Assembly: GCA_035578905.1 (NCBI GenBank)
Contig: JAQJVL010000307.1
Span: 372,001-436,000, forward strand
Origin: Stictocephala bisonia
Lineage: Eukaryota > Arthropoda > Insecta > Hemiptera > Membracidae
DNA: 64,000 bases
Direction: 5' to 3'
This document shows, one piece after another, positions 11,376-20,599 of this stretch. The position numbers and the translations under genes are program-made. Every line of letters starts with the position of its first letter. The stretch's first letter is position 1. Under the pieces are notes generated by a model. That model saw nothing but the letters and a program-made list of their open reading frames with translations, had not been told where the DNA came from and made no database searches.

Positions 11376-13046
11376 GTAATTAATGTAATGGAAAGGTCGT
11401 GTGAATTGTGTCATAATAATTTACACATTCATCTCCACTGAAACTCCAATCATTATGAGTTGAAAAGATCTAATAGTATATGTACAAAATCTACTTCGAA
11501 AGATTCTTTTGTTAGTTAGTTTTTTAACAATTCAAAATAACTTCATGGAGAATAGTACTAAAAAAACGAGACCATTTTTTGTTACTCTGAAATTTACTGG
11601 CAGTACAGGATATTTTTGTTTTTTAGCTTTTGAAATATCGCTTTACATAACAAGTGGAAACAGTGGTACTGATAATCTTTTCATAATCACGTAGTTCCAA
11701 TCAATTACTTTTTTTAGACAACCAAAAGTAAACGAAGACAGTTTCAAATATTCTGTTCAGTTTTTAGGTTTTGTAATTTTTAAATAAATTACCATTATAC
11801 ATTAAGGTATATATACCTTATTGACAATTTTCACTTTACTGGTTAAACAATTTTCGAAAATTGTGTTGTGAAGATTTTATAAGATAAATTGAGTTAATAT
11901 AAACAGTCGAATATGAAGGTATTTTCCTTAACAAAATTATTTTCATAAACTGTATATCCTTTAATTTTACGTTATTTATTTCCACGGGGGCTTTAAGCTT
12001 GAAATTGTGTAACATAACCTTTAAATTATATGTTCACAATAAAAAGGAGTAATATAGTATTTACATTGAATATTGTAAGTACCACAGTAGGTGATATTGG
12101 ATTTATTGTATGTTTGTAACAATTTTAGTTGAGATAGACTCAGTTATGTTGTTATGTTAGTTTTTTGTATTTTATTATTATTTATTTTATCAACTATACA
12201 TTTAATCATAGTAGGTTAGTTTAATTATTTTTGTACTTTTTTGTGGAAATATATTTAATATTTTATTAACTATATAATTTACTAACTATTATTGTTTTTA
12301 TCGGCTACATGAAGTGTTCTTATGACATTAAATTACATTTTAAATGTTAGTTGCGTGTTTCAATTATCGCTCACATAATTACCTAATTAAGATTGTCTAA
12401 TGTAGAGGGTAGACCTGTGAAATTTGTTTCGAGTAGCTTTTAAAAGGATCCATGGAGTATAATATTATTTAGTTTAGTTAAGTGGTAAACGTATTTCCTT
12501 AAGAAAGTAAATTAGTTTGTTGTTTATAACCGCTTCGATGAGGTGATTGAACCTGTAAAGTTCAAAAAGTTGTTAAACTTTTCTATCAGTTGATCGAGTG
12601 CAAACAACCTTAGTTCTTCATTATCCATTGATATTTCGTTTTATGTTTGGTAAGATACAACATGTTTGAGCATGTTTTAGCTTTTTACTGTTCGTAAAAA
12701 GTTGAAAGGAGAATTTCAACTTTCTAGTGTTTTAAAAATCAAACACTTTGTGTATGAACAATCGTACTATATTTAGTGTCTAAATCATGTAATAAAATTG
12801 TGTTTCTGCCTTGATCGATAGTAAACAGACTTGTTTAAGAGACGTTTATGTTGTTTATTAATAAAATAAAGTCAGGCAGTTTGTACAACGTTTTGAAGCC
12901 CTATCGTTTATTGACTCGTTTTTTATCCTCCGAAATATAAAAGTGCAGAAAAATATGGCTAAGTTTGTGTGAAGCATTTTCCAAGAAATACCTAATGAAG
13001 ATATCCATTTTTGGAATATGTTATAGCTCTCCAGTAGATTTATAAA
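11376..13046. other. AT-rich DNA without recognised features
   Basis: About 1.7 kb of very AT-rich sequence. A 61-codon plus-strand frame at 11509-11694 shows no domain. Nothing else is supported. Confidence 0.55.
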
Positions 13047-13216
13047 GTTGACGTTCCTCCATTCTTATAGGTTGAAGTTAATCCATTCCTAAACGTTGAC
13101 ATTTATCCATTCTTAAACGTTGACGTTTATCCATTTTTATAGGTTGACGTTTATCCATTGTTATAGGTTGAAGTTCACCCACTCTTAAACGTTGAATTTC
13201 ATCCATTATTATACGT
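13047..13216 (+). repeat. 24-bp minisatellite, diverged left block (~7 units)
   Basis: Units follow GTTGACGTTTATCCATTCTTA with variants (GTTGAAGTTAATCCATTCCTA, GTTGAAGTTCACCCACTCTTA). The same unit in the same orientation forms the homogeneous array at 16.2-16.8 kb. The two blocks therefore flank the 36-bp array between them. Confidence 0.88.
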
Positions 13217-13235
13217 ATAAGAATTTATATATATT

Positions 13236-15998
13236 GAATACCACCTGACGTGTATGGAGTCTTGGGTATGTCAATACCCTCGTGCGTGTATTGGTGGGTG
13301 GATGGGTCAGTAGCACAGTATGTATATGGGAGCGTGGGTGAGTGATTACCACCTGATGTGTATAGGGTCTTGGGTATGTCAATACCCTCGTGCGTGTATT
13401 GGTGGGTGGATGGGTCAGTAGCACAGTATGTGTATGGGAGGATGGGTAGGTGAATACCACCTGACGAGTATGGGGTCTTGGGTATGTCAGTACAATCGTG
13501 CGTGTATTGGTGGGTGGATGGGTCAGTAGCACAGTATGTGTATGGGAGGGTGAGTGGGTGAATACCATCTCACGTGTATGGGGTCTTGGGTATGTCAATA
13601 CAATCGTGCGTGTATTGGTGGGTGGATGGGTCTGTAGCACAGTATGTGTATGGGAGGGTGGGTGGATGAATACCATCTCACGTGTATGGGGTATTGGGTA
13701 TGTTATACAATCGTGCGTGTATTGATGGGTGGATGGGTCAGTAGCACAGTATGTGTATGGGAGGGTGGGTGGGTGAATACCATCTCACGTGTCAATACCA
13801 CTGTCCGTGTATGGGTGGGCGGGTGGGTCAATACCACTGTACGTGTATGGGTGGGCGGGTGGGTCAATACCACTGTACGTGTATGGGTGGGCGGGTGGGT
13901 AAATACCACTGTACGTGTATGGGTGGGCGGGTGGGTCAATACCACTGTACGTGTTATGGTATTGACCCACCCGCCCACCCATACCACTGTCCGTGTATGG
14001 GTGGGCGGGTGGGTCAATACCACTGTACGTGTATGGGTGGGCGGGTGGGTCAATACCACTGTACGTGTATGGGTGGGCGGGTGGGTAAATACCACTGTAC
14101 GTGTATGGGTGGGCGGGTGGGTCAATACCACTGTACGTGTTATGGTATTGACCCACCCGCCCACCCATACACGTACAATGGTATTTACCCACCCGCCCAC
14201 CCATACACGTACAGTGGTATTGACCCACCCACCCTGCTATACACGTACAGTGGTATTTACCCACCCGCCCACCCATACACGTACAGTGGTATTGACCCAC
14301 CCGCCCACCCATACACGTACAGTGGGGTCTTGGGTATGTAAATACAATCGTGCGTGTATTGGTGGGTGGATGGGTCAGTAGCACAGTATGTGTATGGGAG
14401 GGTGGGTGGATGAATACCACCTGACGTGTATGGAGTCTTGGATATGTCAATACCCTCGTGCGTGTATTGGTGGGTGGATGGGTCAGTAGCACAGTATGTA
14501 TATGGGAGCGTGGGTGAGTGATTACCACCTGATGTGTATAGGGTCTTGGGTATGTCAATACCCTCGTTCGTGTATTGGTGGGTGGATGGGTCAGTAGCAC
14601 AGTATGTGTATGGGAGGGTGGGTGGGTGAATACCACCTCACGTGTATGGAGTCTTGGGTATGTCAATACAATCGTGCGTGTATTGGTGGGTGGATGGGTC
14701 AGTAGCACAGTATGTGTATGGGAGGGTGGGTGGATGAATACCACCTGACGTGTATGGAGTCTTGGATATGTCAATACCCTCGTGCGTGTATTGGTGGGTG
14801 GATGGGTCAGAAGCACAGTATGTATATGGGAGCGTGGGTGAGTGATTACCACCTGATGTGTATAGGGTCTTGGGTATGTCAATACCCTCGTTCGTGTATT
14901 GGTGGGTGGATGGGTCAGTAGCACAGTATGTGTATGGGAGGGTGAGTGGGTGAATACCACCTGACGTGTATGGAGTCTTGGGTATGTCAATACCCTCGTG
15001 CGTGTATTGGTGGGTGGATGGGTCAGTAGCACAGTATGTGTATGGGAGGGTGGGTGGGTGAATACCACCTCACGTGTATGGAGTCTTGGGTATGTCAATA
15101 CAATCGTGCGTGTATTGGTGGGTGGATGGGTCAGTAGCACAGTATGTGTATGGGAGGGTGGGTGGATGAATACCACCTGACGTGTATGGAGTCTTGGATA
15201 TGTCAATACCCTCGTGCGTGTATTGGTGGGTGGATGGGTCAGTAGCACAGTATGTATATGGGAGCGTGGGTGAGTGATTACCACCTGATGTGTATAGGGT
15301 CTTGGGTATGTCAATACCCTCGCTCGTGTATTGGTGGGTGGATGGGTCATTAGCACAGTATGTGTATGGGAGGGTGGGTGGGTGAATACCACCTCACGTG
15401 TATGGAGTCTTGGGTATGTCAATACAATCGTGCGTGTATTGGTGGGTGGATGGGTCAGTAGCACAGTATGTGTATGGGAGGGTGGGTGGATGAATACCAC
15501 CTGACGTTTATGGAGTCTTGGATATGTCAATACCCTCGTGCGTGTATTGGTGGGTGGATGGGTCAGTAGCACAGTATGTATATGGGAGCGTGGGTGAGTG
15601 ATTACCACCTGATGTGTATAGGGTCTTGGGTATGTCAATACCCTCGTTCGTGTATTGGTGGGTGGATGGGTCAGTAGCACAGTATGTGTATGGGAGGGTG
15701 AGTGGGTGAATACCACCTGACATGTATGGGGTCTTGGGTATATCAATACAATCGTACGTGTATTGGTGGGTGGATGGGTCATTAGCACAGTATGTGTATA
15801 GGAGGGTGGGTGGGTGTTTACCTCCTGACGAGTATGAGGTCTTGGGTATGTCAATACAATCGTGCGTGTATTGGTGGGTGGATGGGTCAGTACCACAGTA
15901 TGTGTATGGGAGGGTGGGTGGGTGGATACCGCCTCACGTGCATGGAGTCTTGGGTATGTCAATACCATTGTGCGTGTACCTTTGTAATACCATTAGAA
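13236..15998 (+). repeat. Large 36-bp G-rich minisatellite array with 108-bp higher-order units
   Basis: The basic unit is CAATACCACTGTACGTGTAT plus GGGTGGGCGGGTGGGT (36 bp). Outside 13.79-14.33 kb the array is built from diverged monomers organised as 108-bp trimers. Their landmarks are CACCTGACGTGTATGGAGTC, TTGGGTATGTCAATACCCTC and AGCACAGTATGTGTATGGGA. Sub-blocks repeat at about 324-bp and 432-bp spacings (CTGATGTGTATAGG near 14530, 14850, 15286, 15610). Many units contain GGGTGGGCGGGTGGG or GGGAGGGTGGGTGGG, four G3 runs with single-base loops. Because 36 is divisible by 3, long frames are open on both strands, including 727 codons on the minus strand (13785-15968) with a 12-residue period. 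I treat these as non-coding. Confidence 0.95.
13791..14326. repeat. Inverted and duplicated sub-block inside the 36-bp array
   Basis: Homogeneous 36-bp units run forward at about 13791-13954, followed at GTGTTATGGT (13951) by one inverted unit (CCCACCCGCCCACCCA). The whole block then repeats about 185 bp downstream (starts CTGTCCGTGT at 13801 and 13986). After the second GTGTTATGGT (14137), five units run inverted to about 14322, where forward units resume. The result is head-to-head palindromes, able to form long hairpins with GC-rich stems. Confidence 0.92.
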
Positions 15999-15999
15999 G

Positions 16000-16216
16000 T
16001 ACAGCACAATTCAAGCTACCATTACAATACAATATTTACCCGTAAATATTAATTTAACATTGAAAAGCTTTTTATTAATTATTGATAGATTTCTACTAGA
16101 TATTGAAAATGTAACGGTCTGGGGCTACAGTATAAATTGGAAAGCAATCCTAAACTGTATAGAGCTAGTGTCGCCTTTGATTCATTTCAGTGCTGTACCA
16201 AACATCCAGTAGTGCC
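16000..16216. other. Short unique spacer between minisatellite blocks
   Basis: About 200 bp of AT-rich non-repeated sequence between the end of the 36-bp array and the start of the 48-bp array. No feature seen. Confidence 0.6.
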
Positions 16217-16217
16217 G

Positions 16218-16823
16218 TGAACGTTCATCCATTAGTATAAGTTGACGTTCATCCATTATTATACGTTCACGTTCATCCATTAATATAAGTTGACGTTCAT
16301 CCATTATTATACGTTCACGTTCATCCATTAATATAAGTTGACGTTCATCCATTATTATACGTTCACGTTCATCCATTAATATAAGTTGATGTTCATCTAT
16401 TATTATACGTTCACGTTCATCCATTAATATAAGTTGATGTTCATCTATTATTATACGTTCACGTTCATCCATTAATATAAGTTGATGTTCATCTATTATT
16501 ATACGTTCACGTTCATCCATTAATATAAGTTGATGTTCATCTATTATTATACGTTCACGTTCATCCATTAATATAAGTTGATGTTCATCTATTATTATAC
16601 GTTCACGTTCATCCATTAATATAAGTTGATGTTCATCTATTATTATACGTTCACGTTCATCCATTAATATAAGTTGATGTTCATCTATTATTATACGTTC
16701 ACGTTCATCCATTAATATAAGTTGATGTTCATCTATTATTATACGTTCACGTTCATCCATTAATATAAGTTGATGTTCATCTATTATTATACGTTCACGT
16801 TCATCCATTCTTATACGTTCATG
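16218..16823 (+). repeat. 48-bp minisatellite (24-bp dimer), ~12.5 copies
   Basis: Each 48-bp unit joins two 24-bp halves: GTTGACGTTCATCCATTATT and ACGTTCACGTTCATCCATTA. In the middle and right part of the array the first half reads GTTGATGTTCATCTATTATT, which marks a later homogenised subtype. A 208-codon minus-strand frame (16182-16808) repeats the 16-residue unit MDERERIIIDEHQLIL. This follows from 48 being a multiple of 3 and is not taken as a gene. Confidence 0.95.
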
Positions 16824-18046
16824 TGGATTGTTTATCTCTTCAAGTGAATAAATGGTGACTAACTATGGTCATTAGACACTAATTATGAACTCTAATTTTA
16901 ATTATCTCTCTTGCGTCAAAGTTAAATTAAATGAAAACTAACCACCCTCCCTTATTCCAATTTAGTTTATGTTTATTAAGTAACAACGTGAGTTGTCATT
17001 CAGATTTAATTACATAAATAATTATATGCTGTTGTCAAAATAATTTATTGTTTAATTGTAGTTTCAAATTATTTTACTTAATAGAATTTAAACGATTTTC
17101 CACTATATTCTCTATTTTGGATTTTTGTTTTGAATTTTTATAATATGTTGTAATGGTTTCATTGATATGTTATAAATATTAAACTATTGATTACGGTATT
17201 AAGAAGTAAATTTGTTTTTAAGGTAAATCCGTCAATCCCCTCTAGAATTTTATAGTGAAATAATAATAAAATATTTGTCAAAAAGCAATAATTATGTCAT
17301 ATTAGACGTGATTGATCTAGAGATATGGTAAAATGTTAAGGTATATTTTTAGTTCATAATAAATTAATAATTAATTTTCAAACGCAATTTATTACAATTT
17401 TATGATACGTTGTAAAGTGTTTGGTCGTATTTTATTAATTGCGATATTGACTATTTGTATATCAGTCAAAACAATGTGGATTGCAGTCAGCTGACGAAGT
17501 AGACAAGGCTGTGTGAATTATATGCAGATTGATGCCTGGATTTGAATCACAGATTGACACCCAATATCGATGGGCTGTTCCCTTTGGGACGAATATCCTT
17601 TAATTTCTTTTGTTTGTATTCCGATATCGATACATTTTAACAATTGTTTTCTTTTTTTTACGTTTTAGTAATAATTTTCTCACGAGCAGTAATTGAGTTT
17701 TGTTTATTTATTAAATTACTAATCTAATTTATTACTTGTTATGTTATTTATTTTAAATGATCAAATATGCTTGTAATAAAAATAATTTGGTAAGCTGTTA
17801 AAGAACACTCTTCAGCTTAGTGCTCGCTTCATACACAAATTTCACCGTACGTAACATGTTTGTATCTCTCTATTCCCTAATACGAATGTTATACTTATCT
17901 TATAGTAGAGAAAAGTGTTATTTATTCTCAATAAGTGTTGTTTATATTATTTTTCACTTTTTGTCGTAGTTTATGTATGTGCCGAATGTCATGCTTGATG
18001 GAGGGACCACGTAGAATAGTATTAGTCCACCCTCTCACCCATACAA
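16824..18046. other. AT-rich DNA without recognised features
   Basis: No gene seen. About 17480-17560 has a weak SINE-like look (AGCTGACGAAGTAGACAAGGC then GGATTTGAATCACAG), but the promoter boxes are too poor to call. At 18027-18045 a fragment of the 36-bp minisatellite appears in inverted orientation (TCCACCCTCTCACCCATACA). Confidence 0.5.
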
Positions 18047-18184
18047 TTATAGATGGCAAATATTTTCAACATATCCATATATCGCAAACGACATATCGAT
18101 TTAACGACAATATCGAAAGAAAAATATCGATTTATTGGGTAACCGATTTATCGAATTGTACATGATTTATTTGTTTAAAACAGT

Positions 18185-18486
18185 GCAATAACTCTGTCTT
18201 TTTTTTTATTTATTTATTTATTTTTTTTATTTATTCATAAGACACCGATCGTCAAGATATGGGCGAATATGGGTTTCGAATGTGTGTGATGAGTGTAGAT
18301 GAGCGAATGTAGTCATTGTTAAAAACTAAGGCCGACTATTCCTTAGAAAGTGTCATTACTTAATAGCCCAATGACAAATGGTGATTATCAGCTGATCCTT
18401 CTCAAAATGTATTGATTCTGATTGGGATCGAACTGAGATCCTTTAGCACATGAAGCTGGGATTGAACCAACTACGCTAGCGACCAA
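18185..18486 (-). mobile_element. tRNA-derived SINE family B
   Basis: On the minus strand the head begins near 18486: TTGGTCGCTAGCGTAGTTGG (box A-like), CAATCCCAGCTTCATG, then the box B-like CAGTTCGATCCCAATC. The body AAGGATCAGCTGATAATCAC leads into the 3' module shared with family A (TTGGGCTATTAAGTAATGAC, TTCATCTACACTCATC.., ATATTCGCCCATATCTTGAC). It ends in an ATGAATAAATAAATAAATAA-type A/T tail. It is very close to the copy at 35.4 kb. Confidence 0.85.
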
Positions 18487-18900
18487 TTCTTATTTCATGA
18501 CAAAAATGCGCTCTTTTTTGTATCACTATTTAAAATACCCAACTGAATGTAAAAATTAAATACATTTGTCAACACGAAACAAGTTGTGGTCTGTGGGATT
18601 GAATAACAAATATTCAAAATAATAATAATCAAACCTTTAATTATTATTTTATTATAATAGAATAATGTAATAATATTGTTATTTTTGCTTTTCACTTTTA
18701 AAAATATGATTGGCATTCTTGTAAACACTAAAAATCAAAGAAATGAATTCAATAAACCCACTTAAAATACTTTTCATGTAAACCAATTGAAAATACAAGT
18801 TTGGAATTCAATTTTCCACTTAACCTCACGTAGAAAAACTAATTAAAGTTACTTTATTATTTCAATACACGTTTTGTTTTGTAGGCATAAGAGGCAATCT

Positions 18901-18901
<1 letters not shown>

Positions 18902-18933
<32 letters not shown>
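18902..18933. repeat. ~32-bp poly(T) tract
   Basis: An uninterrupted T run inside the putative hAT-like element. It could be the poly(A) tail of a minus-strand retroposed sequence or a simple slippage tract. A similar run of about 23 T lies at 36150-36172. Confidence 0.9.
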
Positions 18934-18937
<4 letters not shown>

Positions 18938-19019
18938 CGTGATGATTTTGAGGAGAGAGAATATATCGATACATATTTATCGATATTTCCAATGTAACGA
19001 TTTATCGTTGCCATCCCTA

Positions 19020-19252
19020 CATAAACGTACAGTGTTATTCATAACAATCCACCGTACACTAATAACACCGTGCGTGTATGGGCGGGTGGATGGAATTTAC
19101 CCAACCTCCCATCTACGAGGGTCTCGTTATCACTGCACTTGTATGGGAAGGCTAGTGGGTCAATACTATTGTGCGTGCATGGGTAGGTAGACAGACCTTT
19201 ACCAACGTACGTGTACGGGTGGGTAGCTAGGCCAATACCACCGTACTCGTAT
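19020..19252 (+). repeat. Diverged 36-bp minisatellite block, forward (~6 units)
   Basis: Contains AACACCGTGCGTGTATGGGC, CACTGCACTTGTATGGGAAG, CTATTGTGCGTGCATGGGTA and ACGTGTACGGGTGGG at roughly 36-bp steps with deletions. These match the 36-bp family of the 13-16 kb array, strongly decayed. Confidence 0.85.
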
Positions 19253-19379
19253 CACGTTCTAAATTACAATCAAAACCAATTCATATACAATCATATACAA
19301 GTCCAACCAGAGTAAAAATTACAAATATCAATGATTATTCCGTCAAATGTTGAATTTTGCTAGATCCACGAAGTTTAAC
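19253..19379. other. Unique AT-rich spacer between opposed minisatellite blocks
   Basis: Short non-repeated AT-rich stretch. No feature seen. Confidence 0.6.
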
Positions 19380-19674
19380 CCGCACACGTACAGTGGTATT
19401 TACCCACCCGCACACGTGCAATAGTATTGACCAACCTGCCCACCAATACACGTACAGTGGTATTGACCCACCCGCCCACCCGTACACGTGCAGAGGTATT
19501 GACCAACCTGCCCACCAATACACGTACAGTAGTATTGACCAACCGCCCACCCGCACACGTGCAGTGGTATTGACCCACCCGCCCACCTGCACACGTGCAG
19601 TGGTATTGACCCACCCGCCCACCTGCATACGTGCAGTGGTATTGACCAACCTGCCCACCAATACACGTACAATG
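19380..19674 (-). repeat. 36-bp minisatellite block, inverted (~8 units)
   Basis: The plus strand carries the C-rich reading, for example ACACGTGCAGTGGTATTGAC followed by CCACCCGCCCACC. This is the reverse complement of the 36-bp unit. Subtypes alternate between CCAACCTGCCCACCAATACA and CACCCGCCCACCTGCACA. With the forward block at 19020-19252 it forms an inverted arrangement around about 130 bp. Frames open on both strands here (up to 134 codons) are repeat artefacts. Confidence 0.92.
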
Positions 19675-20598
19675 GTACAGTGGCACTTTCCCAATAATCA
19701 TAATTATTCTGTACCCTACGTATTCGAAACGTTATCTGCGTCTGCTAAAGGTCCATTATGAACTGGCAATGCGCTTACGTGAAATTAACTATTCAAGGCC
19801 TCAGATGAAATGTGCGAGAAATATTCTATAAACACATGAAACAATACACACATAACTGAACCAACTTTAAGCATTGTACTAAACAAACATCTTATACTAT
19901 TATGTGAAAAATACTAAATATCTCCTTTAAAAGCTTAGTAAAATAGCATTTTACTGAGAACTCGTACTTGAAATGCTAAACTGAACATCATTTCGTGAGC
20001 AAATTAAAAGGACTTTCACTATAAATTGGTTTTTTTCTCAGTACACTTTATACCGTAAATTTGTTCCATTTTATAAAAATATGCATTTAGCAGTTTTTGT
20101 ATTTTCATGAAAATTTTACTATGTACATTAGTAATCATAAAAAACAACTTAACATGGCCATTAGTTGTGGAAAAACACCATTAGGTGGCATTTAGTTTCC
20201 TCTCAGGCTAACGAAAAGTTCACAAAAGATGATTTAGTTGTGTAATAAAATAAGTATTGTTAAACTGTACATTGAGCGAGTGAGTACGTCAAGAATACGG
20301 TTATAATCATGTAAGCAGTATGTAGTGCATAAATAAACATTTTTGAAGCTGTATTTGATGCCACCCTGCACTGATACTGAGCAGGTTAAATCTTTATTGT
20401 CCATTATCTCGTATAAACTTAGTTAGTGTTAATAGGCATGTTCAAAACGTATGGATCTAACTTCTCAGCATACCCAGCTATTATTTGAAATAATATACAA
20501 CAAGATTAATATTAATTTAAATTAACATTTAATAGTAAAAAAATCTTACGACATTCGAATTAATATTACATCATAAAGTTCAAACACGTGAAAACAAT
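19675..20598. other. AT-rich DNA without recognised features
   Basis: Non-repeated sequence between the minisatellites and the 103-bp satellite. No gene or element recognised. Confidence 0.55.
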
Positions 20599-20599
20599 G

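Larger units (their letters stand above)
18048..19019. mobile_element. Putative hAT-like non-autonomous element with nested SINE
   Basis: The left end TATAGATGGCAA and right end TTGCCATCCCTA form short terminal inverted repeats (10 of 12 positions match). Both subterminal regions are dense in ATATCGAT-type motifs (18083-18155 and 18961-19006), as is common in hAT elements. Minisatellite sequence lies on both sides (CACCCATACA to the left, AACGTACAGTGTTATTCA to the right), suggesting insertion into a 36-bp unit. A convincing 8-bp target duplication is not visible. A family B SINE lies inside at 18185-18486. No transposase is seen. Confidence 0.55.

Noticed and set aside
13785..15968. 727-codon minus-strand frame and overlapping frames through the 36-bp array
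   Set aside because: Period 36 is divisible by 3 and the unit lacks stops in several frames on both strands, so openness is automatic. There is no start context, no signal peptide and no flanking coding sequence.
16182..16808. 208-codon frame with 16-residue MDERERIIIDEHQLIL repeats
   Set aside because: Same arithmetic with a 48-bp period; the frame ends where the array ends.
17480..17590. Possible fourth SINE family, with a relative near 33.07-33.15 kb
   Set aside because: Box matches are too weak and the two segments share only short phrases.
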